64,000 nt of DNA, taken from positions 94,268,792-94,332,791 of the forward strand of contig CM035153.1 in assembly GCA_020205615.1 (NCBI GenBank), in the 5' to 3' direction. Below, in pieces: positions 48,424-57,966 of this stretch. Under the pieces are notes generated by a model. That model made no database searches. It was not told the DNA's origin and saw nothing but the letters and a program-made list of their open reading frames with translations. The stretch comes from Panax quinquefolius. Lineage: Eukaryota > Streptophyta > Magnoliopsida > Apiales > Araliaceae. The translations under genes were made by a program, and so were the position numbers. Each line of letters starts with the position of its first letter. Within the stretch, counting starts at the first letter, position 1.

Positions 48424-48766
48424 ATCTCCCCTCCTCAGGAAATTTTGCCCTCAAAATTTATGTACCTGGTAGTTCTAAGAGATGAGAATACCTTGCTTTC
48501 TTTTCGGATTGTACCTTCCCGATTATTTCCTCTCTATCGTGATTTTTCCATTTCTCATCTCCTGTATTTCAGATATCATTCTAGAATATAGTGTCAAAAT
48601 AAGGGTTAATTGACATGCAACGTATTATCTCTATATTCTGACCGACCAATTAAATACCAAATAAACTTAGGTAGGTTATACTAGCGAAGAAATTCCCTGT
48701 CTCTCCCATCCTAGTTCTTGTCTCACATCTCAACTAGGAATCATATCCATAAGCTTTGATACCAAC
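48424..48766 (-). other. Interior of element C
   Basis: On the minus strand it starts with the primer site TTGGTATCAAAGCTTATGG (48766 downward), has no ORF of note, and ends with a CCTGAGGAGGGGAGAT purine tract preceded by AAATTTTGAGGGCAAAATTT. That last element matches the conserved chromovirus 3' coding end. All protein domains are missing. Confidence 0.65.
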
Positions 48767-50237
48767 TGTGACGCCCCCAAAACAGGTATACTTCACCCAT
48801 CTTGAGTCACCAGATATATGGTACATAAATCAACTACATACTTAATTATACAACTGTCGGGTAAAATACGACAAAACATAGCTGAGAGTTTAAACAAGAA
48901 TATTGCATTCTTAGACAGTATCCACTCTCAATGGAGTCCTCATTACAATTATTATCACACTATTTCACAGAATAGTGAGGACTACTAAAGCCACTTATCT
49001 TGGACCATCAATCCGTTCCTTGACTAGTCTCAGCTATATTCTCTTTTTTTGAAGAGAACAGTGAAAGAAAGGGGTGAGCTCAACTAGCCCAGTAAGAAAT
49101 ATTATGACTAAGATAATGCAGAATAAATTATCCTTAGCCTTCAATAGTGTTAAACTGATAAAATACAATAAACATCAAGTTTAACTGCAGCGGAATAAGA
49201 AATCCATTAGAAGAGTCAAGTAGAACATAATGTCTACTATCTCCTCTAGATTAAAAGTCCATCGTTAATATTTCATTCTTGTAATACTCAACAATAGTTA
49301 TTTGTTATACCCTAGACAAAAAGAACTATCATCACATGTCTTCACCTAAACCACCAAAGATTATAGTTAAATTCACAATTCATATTTATAATCATGTAAA
49401 TAAACAGTTTCACCTTGCCACAAAGGCTTAATCGAACGTTTACTCAATAACCTTACCCCAAAGGCTAAAGGTATTCAAATGTAATAACAATGATCATACC
49501 AATCAGTTGTCTACCTGTGCACTACGGGCCAAAGATATTAAACTATAAACCAATGGTCATGATCATACCAATCAAATGTCTGTCAGTGCACTACGGCCAA
49601 AGACATTCAACTGTTAACTAACGGTCATGATCCTGCCAATCACATCATCGAATTATCCATGCACTATGGGCCAAAGATATTCATTATTATCACCAGTGGT
49701 TATGATCATGTCATACACCTGTCCATCTTTGCACGTAAGCCAAAGATATACAACTATAAAACCAATAATCAACAAATCCATCTTTGCACGTAAAGCAAAA
49801 AATATACTTCAGAAACCAATATTCAACAAATCCATCTATGCACGTAAGCCAAAGATGACTTTCATCACAACATAAGCATGAGGATGATGACAATGATATA
49901 AGCATTAATCAAACGAAATCAAGGATAAATATTAAAGACTTTAAATTTATCTAGAGTTTAAAAATATCCAAATTGTCAACATGATATTTCTTTGTGGAGT
50001 AAAATTCAAGAATAATATTGTATCAAAAATGATTTGAATACAAAATAATATTACAACGAATATTTAACGAAGATAATAACATTATTCATCATATTATAAA
50101 CTCCATTTAATATTATTCATTATATAATTACAATAAATTCATTTACTTATATTATTAACCATTAAATAATATTTTAAATCAATGATTTCATAACACCTTA
50201 ATCCAAATGTCATCAATCACTTAATAAACTCATAATC
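48767..50237 (-). repeat. LTR 2 of element C (truncated by CACTA)
   Basis: Starts TGTGACGCCCCCAAAACAGG and follows LTR 1 closely, without solo LTR G, to AAACTCATAATC at 50237. The continuation seen in LTR 1 (about 45905 onward) does not reappear in the window. Confidence 0.75.
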
Positions 50238-51060
50238 CACTACAAGAAATCACACAAAAAATGACGTTAGAATTTGTCACATAAAATTCATTTTTCGTCA
50301 CTAAAACATTTGGTGACGATTGTTAATCGTCACAGAGACCGTCACCGTATGAGCGTGGTATTAGGTATATTTGACACTATTTGATGTCGTCACTAAATGT
50401 TTTAACTTATGGTGACGATCTACATCAGTGCCACTATAATTAATTACTTTTAGTGACGTTAATAGCGTCACTATTTGAATGAAACTTTCGTCACTCTATA
50501 TAATGTTTCGTCATCAAAACTTGGTGTATTAAATGACAAAAATCTTTTTTCGTCATTAAATGATATTGTTTTAGTGACGAAAATATTTTACTCTATTTAA
50601 ATCATCTAATTTTAATGACGACAATATTGTCATATTTATGATTATTCTTTCGTCATGTTATTGTGTTTATCATCACAAAAAATAAGAACATAAATGACGA
50701 CAGTACAATTCGTCACCTAATAATATATTTAACATGACAATTATGTCGTTGTCATTTTATATTTTAAATAATATTACAAAATAATTTGTCACCAAAGAGT
50801 TACTTTTTGGGACATTTTTCAATGTCACTAATTGAATAATTATGGTGACGATACATCTTGTCACAGAAAGAGTTATTAATGGTGACAAAATTAGTTGTTG
50901 TGACTAAATGAATATATAATAGTGACAATAATATAAATTCTAAAGAATAAATATTATTCATCATTAAATTTTAATTTTCGTTGACCAAATATTATTTATC
51001 AATAAATGATTACAAATTGTGATGATATGGTGATCATATTAAGTTGTTTGACATTCTAAA
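50238..51060. repeat. CACTA subterminal repeat region
   Basis: Many copies in both orientations of TCGTCAC / GTGACGA and shorter TGACGA / TCGTCA motifs, in AT-rich DNA. Subterminal repeats like these bind the CACTA transposase in known elements. No coding sequence. Confidence 0.7.
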
Positions 51061-51309
51061 TGTATTATTATATTAAAAATTTTAATAAAAAATATAATAC
51101 ATTTAGTCCAACACATCACATCCACGCACAACACATCCATTAGCCCAAAGAAAGATATCGGCCAGATTAGCAACACCATCGGTAAAGAAAGCCCTAGCCT
51201 CAATTCAAATAGTCTTTACGATTACGATGCATGCGAGAAGATTTTTCGACTTATAGTGGCAATTGAGCATTTTTCACTCCTTCCCGGAAACTTAATTTCT
51301 ACTAACATC

Positions 51310-52094
51310 CACTGGCAAGTCTCCTGTATTCTTTGTATACAACTCTTTCAAGCGCGGCTGTGAACAAACATTGTTGTTGTTTGTCGTGCTTTGTGATATG
51401 TCCGAGAGAAACTCGTGTCATAATTAAAATCGGACCAAGCGGTGAGCGACTACTTCCCAAACTTCCTCCTGCAAACATATAAAATTAAGGCCTTTATCCA
51501 GAAGATAATATGACTTGAAATTTACACAATGTGGGCAGTTGATGTTTAGAGTTTGATGGCTCCAAAATTACACATACATGTATTGAATCCTCTTATGTTA
51601 GAGCAAAAAGAAGTTAATAGTATACCTTTGCTGCTACCTCTCCCAGGTTCCCGGATATTGCAAAATTGTTTTGAATCACGCGAAACGATGGATCTTTTAG
51701 TCCCCTTGCCACAGCCTGACAAAATTATATCACAACGCAAAAATATTATCATTCATTATGCACTTCTACTTAAAAATAACAATAAAAGTATAAGTGTATA
51801 ACACATCATCAACAAGTTGCCAAAGCCACCACTTATGCGCCCTTGTGGAGAATTCACTAATCAATCAATAATATATGCTTTCAATTTAATTTTGCCTATA
51901 CTCTTAGAAAAGTATAATTACATAACAGGCAAATGATCATCACCTGGGAAGCCAGCAGGTAAGATAAAGTCTTTGACAATGTCAGGTAACCAAGACAATT
52001 CCTTATTTGAAAATTTTGAACTTTGGACCCGAATACTCTGTGCTCGTTCTTCAAGAAAGGTTCTTAATTGTGAGTCCTCATCTACCATGTACGA
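51310..52094 (-). pseudogene. RUS/DUF647 gene fragment (three exons)
   Basis: Minus-strand exons of a root-UVB-sensitive family gene. Exon a, 52094-51944: RTFLEERAQSIRVQSSKFSN and WLPDIVKDFILPAGFPG, with donor CCAG|GTGATG. Exon b, 51715-51626, is exactly 30 codons between TTTTGTCAG and GTATAC: AVARGLKDPSFRVIQNNFA then ISGNLGEVAAK. Exon c from 51468, after TATGTTTGCAG: EEVWEVVAHRLV, then a frameshift and GPILIM. Exon order is right, but the exons expected between a and b are missing. RUS proteins act in early seedling and vitamin B6 or auxin-related development; this fragment cannot encode one. It lies downstream of the lipase fragment. Confidence 0.75.
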
Positions 52095-52399
52095 CTGGAT
52101 TGCATCACCACAATTTATGTAAAGAAAACTAAAAACATGAAATTCAAAGAACTTCACAACTCGATTATGTTCCAAAAAGCAAAACTAATAATTTTAGCAA
52201 CCGAAGTTGCACGTTTTATCGAAAGTACTTTTAATTTTGTAAATAAAATTATAATTTTAAAACTTAAATAAATTTAAATTTTAAGATGTTATAAATTATC
52301 GTTAATAACAAATTAAAATATAACTCTATATATTTGTGATTACCTGTGAAGCTAATTGAAGCTAAAACTTTCAAGGTCAAGGACAAATAAAAACTTTGA

Positions 52400-53471
52400 T
52401 TACCTATGAAAGAAGTGAGCAAGTTTGTGCAACAAACACTGGTTTTGCACGAGAGATCCTTGAGAAGATTGATTACATCACCTTTGGACAAATTGGGAGA
52501 AATATTTATTATCATAAATCTCACCGCCAAGTTTGATATATTATCATTTATTTTCTTAATGGATTCACAAAAAATAGAGACCAAATTCTAACTACATCGA
52601 GCCTGATGGCCGGTTTGGGAATCGAGAAGTTTCATACTCTTACTTATTTTCAACCTCCTAATTTTGCCAAGTCTAAATGTAAACATACCATATTATTATT
52701 TATCTCAAAGTGTTCGTGATAGTGGCAAAAAATTTCTAGATTCGTAAACTCAAAACAGTAATGAGATGAGAAAGTTGACTAGGGAGAAATAACTAGACTC
52801 TTACCCCTTTTGATTAAATTCATGAATGCCCAACCACTTCAAAGCCTGTAAGAATAAAACCAAAAAAATGATTTTCAAACTTATATACCCTATGCAACAC
52901 TGTAAACATAGAGTGAGAAAAAGAAAAAGAACAGTTCATACTTCTGCAAAAAAGTTATCAGCAGCATTTCTTGCTAGTAGATAGGTCATCTGATCAACAT
53001 AAGCTATTGGGCTAAGAAGTACAGCTGGCCTTATCATGCTTACAAGTTGCCCTTTCGAGAATGAAGCCAGAGATATCAAAGTTCCCTACAAAGGATATAT
53101 CAAAGAAGTTAACATAGCCACTATCAATTGAGAGGCTCTGGGAGCAAAAGAAGCAACAGAATCATAGCATAAAATTACCAAGGAATGCCCAACATAATTC
53201 AGTTTATGTCCTATTTGATCATTGACATACTAAAATGTAGCAGGAAGATCATAAGCTACCAATTCATCCCATGTCCAATCCCAATAAGCCTACCAAAAAA
53301 ATAAATCAAGTAAACAAGAAAGTCATCAATAAAAGTAATTTGGGTGAGAAAAAGGATAAAAAATTATGTGATGACAAAAAAGCCAACTGCCTCATCAGTG
53401 CTGAGAAATGTATGCCCCCGACTATATTTAGTTCCACGTGTGCTAGTAAGCCACGCATCAAATCTATTATC
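52400..53471 (-). pseudogene. Triacylglycerol lipase fragment, main part
   Basis: Exons in order on the minus strand: 53471 to about 53390, RFDAWLTSTRGTKYSRGHTF; about 53288-53180, WDWTWDELVAYDLPATF, a TAG, YVNDQIGHKLNYVGHSL; about 53093-52945, GTLISLASFSKGQLVSMIRP then AVLLSPIAYVDQMTYLLARN; about 52846-52803, ALKWLGIHEFNQKG; 52484-52406, GDVINLLKDLSCKTSVCCTN. GHSLG, split by an intron, is the nucleophile elbow of alpha/beta-hydrolase lipases of the plant triacylglycerol lipase 2 (acid lipase) type. The signal peptide and the catalytic Asp/His end are absent. Broken by a stop and by solo LTR H. Confidence 0.8.
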
Positions 53472-55346
53472 TGAAAGTAGTATGCACACAAGCCAATCAT
53501 GTTTGATGATAAAGCATATACTTTGTAACAATCTTATTCATTTATTAATAAAAAGTATTAATTTATTAAAGGCTTTTAATTATCTACATGATGCTATTTT
53601 ATAATATGTGATAAACTCGTAATTTTAAGCAATGCTTTTAGAATAATGATGATGATCATTCTAATGAGATCTAAATTCTTACAAAGCTTAAAACTAAAAT
53701 AGTTCCCAATCGTTGGATTACTAAATTAGGGATTAGTGAATCCGGATAGATTGGTACATACGTTGCTTGCTCATTGGATGAGGATGATTGATCTCATGAT
53801 CATTTGTGTGGAGACACTAAAGCAAGTATGTAGGTGCTTATTAGAGAATAAGTTCATTGAACGTGGCTCGCTAAAGAATACCTAATGGAGTTTTACTTGC
53901 CGTCAATAGAAATTCTCAGTAGTGATAGTAGACAAGTGATCCTTGGACTTGAGATCATCATAGTATCTTCGTGTATGATGAGTTATACTTTGACTTATTC
54001 CTTAAGACCCTTAGGGTATATCAAAGGCATGCTTGGGTATAATAAGTTGTACATGGAGATAATGTATGATCAATAAAGAATCTACCACTTCTAGTAAAAA
54101 AAAGAGAAATGTCCTATGTGATTCAATAAATGACAACTCAGTAGTCCTTGGCCAATGCAGAATGAAATTAGAAAGGAGTTTCTAATTTGGATTATTTGGA
54201 GTTGTGCATTTAAGAGTCGAAATACATATAATTAAATAAAATAAGACTTGATGATACCATGTCTTATATTTAATTGGGAAATTGTATGGTGGAAGGATTG
54301 AATTATACTCAGAATTATTTACTCAAAGGTTCTTTTATGATTAATGTTGAAATCTATATTATTTGGAAAGTCGTTGATCATTAGGGAGGCTTATCCTATT
54401 GTAGAATAAATATTATTTATTTAAATAAACTAATAGTTTAATTTATTTATTTAAATAAGATTAGAATTGTTCTAATTGATTTATTCACAAGGTTTAATAT
54501 GGAGAACCTAAAGGTCACACACCATAAAAGGAAGAATAATTATTTAAGAAGTTAATGGCATAATTGTAATAATAAGTTAAGTATATTTAATTTAATCTAT
54601 GGTGATAGAATAAATTAAATAACTTAATATTTATTATTTAATATTTTAGAAATATTAAATATAAATTAATAAGAGAGTCTTATTATTATTATTACTATTA
54701 TTATTATTTAATTTCTTAAGGAGTTTGAGAATTAATTAATAAAAGTATTCTCATATATTCCTAATAAGATTAGGAGGTAAAATAATTAAAAGATTTTAAT
54801 TAATTATTCCTAATAAGATTAGGAGCCTAATTAATTAAAGGAGTTTAATTAATTAAAATAAAACCTAATTCCTTAATTGTTAAGATGGGTTGTCTACATA
54901 TATAAATAAGAAGAGTCCTATTATGGGTGTAGTGGTTGTTGACTTTTTCATAGACATAATTCTAATTGTTGGAGAGTACGCTTCCTTTCTATGAGACATA
55001 GAAAAGAAAACAAGGGTTTTGCCAAACACCCATCTTCTTGAATCTTTATTCTTTGTTGGTGGATCGCCTCTAGAGGCCAAACACTTGGGTGACTAACGTT
55101 GATCAAAGGAAGGAACCAAACCCGGTGGATTTAAGTTGAACGCGAAAAGAATTGGAGGTGAACTTTCAGACGAGGAAGTTTCGAATCTTCAAAGGTATGA
55201 TTCTTGTTCTTTCTTTTTGTTTAATTAATAATGTGTGCATAAAGGGTGATCCGGTGATACGGTTTGTAAAATTTTAAACTTTGATTTTTCACGCCGCTTA
55301 TTTTCATGTAATTTGATCAAGGTTCATGAATATTACAAACCTAACA
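53472..55346 (+). mobile_element. Copia-like solo LTR H inserted in the lipase exon
   Basis: 1875 bp, TGAAAGTAGTATG...ACCTAACA, flanked by a perfect TTATC duplication (53467-53471 and 55347-55351). Homologous to G in reverse. TATA box TATAAATAAG near 54901. The insertion lies between lipase residues ...LLLADN and RFDAW..., that is, inside one exon. No interior region. Confidence 0.85.
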
Positions 55347-55408
55347 TTATCTGCCAAGAGCAATGCCAAAGATTGATTCGGAGGACTCAGTAGCCATGTT
55401 ATCCCATC
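55347..55408 (-). pseudogene. Lipase exon, part upstream of solo LTR H
   Basis: DGITWLLSPPNQSLALLLAD on the minus strand, beginning after an AG acceptor (TCGTAG|GATGGG). It continues directly into RFDAWLTSTRGTKY at 53471 once H and one TTATC copy are set aside. The earlier exons of a plant lipase are not seen; the histone deacetylase fragment lies upstream instead. Confidence 0.75.
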
Positions 55409-55502
55409 CTACGACAACAACCCCCCATTTCTTTTCCTATTAGCAACGTTCAGTTTATCAAATCAAATTTGAAAGAAAACATAAACAAATTCTCAGAGAC
55501 AA

Positions 55503-55653
55503 AGCCCAAAACTTCAAGAGCCCATGCTTCAGTAGAACTGGTGGCCTTATTAATCAAACAAAATCCCATTGGTTGATGTTCTTCTACATGATGTCCAGGA
55601 GGCCGAAAAATAGTAAAGGCAGAACTTTCCCCCTTGGCAACTTTCTCAGCAAC
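55503..55653 (-). pseudogene. Class II histone deacetylase exon fragment
   Basis: Minus strand, after acceptor [24 protein letters not shown] then [26 protein letters not shown] and MGFC are deacetylase active-site signatures, and the GHH histidines belong to the charge relay. The spacing resembles plant HDA5-type enzymes. After CLIN the similarity fades ([16 protein letters not shown]), so only one exon or part of one is present. It sits just upstream of the lipase exon, in the same orientation. Confidence 0.7.
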
Positions 55654-55659
55654 CTACTG

Positions 55660-56026
55660 AGTAAATATTTAAAATCACACTATAAAATCGAACTCATTAC
55701 ACCAAAATAAGGCACTAGATAAAATAATAGTAATTTAAGGCAGCTGAAACATTTCATTATGGAATTTTGTGCAGCAAAAAGAACCCATATATTTAAATCG
55801 AAGAAGTTGAACCAATGATTGTTTCTTGTTTGCTTGAGTTGTAAATATGTAAATACTACGCCAAACTCTCATTCAGGAAGCGTACAGAACCAATTAAAAT
55901 AGATCATAAAAGTACATATCCAACCATTTCAATCTAAACTAAAACATTCGCCAACATTATCAAAATTGTTTCTAAAGTTTAGATGATCATTTAATTCATG
56001 TAAAAATAAAATTGACAATTCTAATA
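55660..56026. other. Noncoding spacer
   Basis: AT-rich, intron-like sequence between the deacetylase exon and the MITE; no gene or repeat recognised. Confidence 0.4.
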
Positions 56027-56353
56027 CTCCCTCCGTCCCTATTTAAATGACGTTTTAGAGTTTTTCATTTGTCCTTAATTATTTGACGTTTGTTCAAATC
56101 TAGGAGAGTTAATGACATTTTTTCCAAAATTACCCCTCATTATTCTTCCTACTTTTTTGATACTTTAAACTTTTTCTCTCTTTCTCTCTCCTTATCCCAA
56201 CAAAACTCTTCTTATCCCAATAAAACTCTTCTTATCCCAACAAAAGATTTAAGGGTATTATAGACAATTGAGTACTATATTTAATGCTTTCCAATCATTA
56301 TCTTAATGCTTGTGCCCATCTCTAAAATGACATTTAAATAGGGACGGAGGGAG
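56027..56353. mobile_element. Stowaway-type MITE
   Basis: 327 bp bounded by CTCCCTCCGTCCCTATTTAA and its inverse TTTAAATAGGGACGGAGG followed by GAG, with TA on both sides (56025-56026 and 56354-56355). These ends and the TA target are typical of Tc1/mariner-derived Stowaway MITEs. A CTTATCCCAA(C/T)AAAACTCTT triplet lies inside at about 56190-56245. Confidence 0.9.
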
Positions 56354-56921
56354 TAGTTGATTCTGTTAAATCTCAAATTATATTCTAATCTATATAATAT
56401 ATTCAAAAACATATGATCCTACAAGCTTTCCCAACAAAACATAATAAGCTAATAAAATACAAAATGTTCTTAGGGGATAAACTACAAATTGCTATAACCT
56501 CCTTTTATTCAGTTATATTTGACCTATGAAGTCGCTCTTTAGCTTTTACGTACACAGAGTCCAGACTGTTAGTTGTTAATATGATAAAATTTTTAGACTT
56601 TATAAGTATTCCACTTTACCTTATTCTATAATTATGTGCCAATCTTATGTCTTCCAATTACGCACTGCAGTTTATGTAGCATATCCCTCTTTTTGCACTC
56701 TGGATACCTATAGTACAATATTCATTTTAATTCCTGTCTATTGGTTGAAAAATGTTTATTTCTTTGCGGTTTTATTTTTCGGTAATAATTACTGTTATGA
56801 GAGAACTAAATTATGTTGTCATAAAAGTATTCCAAAATTTTGCCTCATGTATAATATTTTAGCTTCATTTGTGCTGACTTATTTTTGTTTAATATCATAA
56901 TAGGAAAAAGTTAAATATAAA
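56354..56921. other. Noncoding spacer
   Basis: AT-rich. A plus-strand ORF of 88 codons at 56634-56900 has no recognisable family and a composition like the surrounding DNA, so I do not call it a gene. Confidence 0.4.
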
Positions 56922-56986
56922 AAATCTCCGATGGACCTCCCGGGCATAAGCACCAGCCTCAATTAGCGACGCAATCTCCTTCAAAT
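56922..56986 (-). pseudogene. RPN3 (26S proteasome subunit) exon fragment
   Basis: About 20 residues, LKEIASLIEAGAYAREVHRR, on the minus strand, preceded by acceptor GGATTTTTAG. They match the N-terminal region of plant RPN3, a non-ATPase lid subunit of the 26S proteasome regulatory particle. Similarity stops after VHRR. It is short, but the motif is distinctive, and it lies in the same orientation as its neighbours. Confidence 0.6.
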
Positions 56987-56999
56987 CTAAAAATCCCCA

Positions 57000-57701
57000 A
57001 TTTCAACGGAGCATTCATCAGTTATTGATAAACCCAACCCTGAAAAAATGAAAGTTTTCAGACATTCTTACGCTGCAAAGGGGAGGGAGCAACACCTGCT
57101 GTTAGATCCTTTTCTTTTAGGCACGTGTCATGATCTGCTTCAAAGCATCAGAATAATCAAGTATAAGAGAAACTTAAATTATCATGAAATATGAACAAAT
57201 CGTAGATTAAAAGATTATACTGCATATCAAACCGTCTTTTTCACAGGGCTTTTCATAGATAGAAAATGAAGGAACAATGAACTTAAGAGTTTTCTGGAGA
57301 GCAGCAACTAATTTATAAATCAGTGATAAAGGAAAAAAATAATTCAAATATTAAATTAATATTAGCTAAAGCAAGTCTCAGAAACTATCTGCTTCTCCAA
57401 ATCTAATTGCATAAATTACCTGGTCTCATACTCGAATAACACTCATGTATGGTAACCTAAGCATATATTTACTAAATAAGCAATGGTCCCTAATTGAGAT
57501 GAAAATATACCAAGACATTGACGAGAAAAAGAAGGGAAAAAATTGGTGAATTGCACCAAACATACACATTGTAAAATCAGTGAAGAAATTATTTTAATGA
57601 TTATATTCTCAAGGATAAAATATAAGGATAAAATATAAGAAAAGATAATAGTTCCATATGGATGAATGAGAGAAATTGCCAAACAACCAATGCAGATATA
57701 C
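57000..57701. other. Spacer between RPN3 and kinase fragments
   Basis: Mostly intron-like AT-rich DNA. The minus strand has possible acceptor sites (CCCTTTGCAG at about 57077), but no exon I can identify. Confidence 0.35.
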
Positions 57702-57966
57702 CTGTTGATAGATACTCTGGAGCAGCATATCCATATGTTCCCATGACCCTGGTAGAGACATGGCTCTTATCACCAGTTGGTCCATCCCTTGCCATCCCAA
57801 AATCTGAAAGTTTTGCATTGAAGTTCTGTCAATTTAATCCGAAAAAGAGAACGGGAGACCAACCAGTTAGTAATAACCCCAAATCTCAGTCACTGGAAAC
57901 CATAGAAAGATAAAAAGTTGTGCTTCTGAAAGTATATACCGAGTCTAGCAGGATATATAATCATTC
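57702..57966 (-). pseudogene. Receptor-like cytoplasmic kinase fragment
   Basis: A complete internal exon, 57825-57702, between TTGACAG and [26 protein letters not shown] then [20 protein letters not shown]. It holds the kinase DFG metal-binding motif, the activation loop and APE, as in plant RLCK subfamily VII. Upstream at 57951-57965 the end of the previous exon is visible as ILLDS followed by a GTATAT donor. Beyond about 57966 the kinase similarity ends abruptly, marking the edge of the captured segment or a deletion junction. Confidence 0.75.

Larger units (their letters stand above)
42578..50237 (-). mobile_element. Tekay-like element C with giant LTRs and almost no interior
   Basis: Minus-strand LTR retrotransposon. 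One LTR covers 42578-48423 (about 4.0 kb without nested solo LTR G). The interior is 343 bp (48424-48766). The second LTR starts at 48767 and is cut by a CACTA terminus at 50238. LTR ends read TGTGAGACACC...GGGGGCGTCACA on the minus strand, the same family type as E. The interior has only a Met-type primer site and a purine tract, so C is non-autonomous or deletion-derived. The rest of its second LTR was not found. Confidence 0.75.
50238..57966 (-). mobile_element. CACTA transposon carrying captured gene fragments (one end found)
   Basis: The terminus CACTACAAGAAATC at 50238 is the classic En/Spm-type inverted-repeat end, set in the middle of a C LTR. It is followed by about 800 bp of subterminal TCGTCA/TGACGA repeats, then by minus-strand exon fragments from five unrelated plant genes ending near 57966. 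No transposase is recognised, and no matching TTCTTGTAGTG end was found to the right, so the far limit is the last captured exon and is uncertain. The best reading is a non-autonomous gene-capturing CACTA element, later hit by solo LTR H and a MITE. Strand is given as that of the captured exons. Confidence 0.6.

Noticed and set aside
51310..51468. Separate novel exon reading GGSLGSSRSPLGPILIMTRV
   Set aside because: The other frame starts EEVWEV right after the acceptor and continues the RUS exon order; the longer frame is explained by a frameshift in the RUS exon.
52400..55410. Functional lipase gene
   Set aside because: Stop in the exon before the nucleophile elbow, missing first and last exons, and a 1.9-kb insertion.
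56634..56900. 88-codon plus-strand ORF
   Set aside because: No family resemblance, hydrophobic low-complexity translation and AT-rich context; likely chance.
51100..57966. Helitron rather than CACTA capture
   Set aside because: I found no convincing 5' TC / 3' hairpin-CTRR pair, while a clear CACTA end and subterminal repeats are present. It stays a fallback because the far CACTA end is missing.
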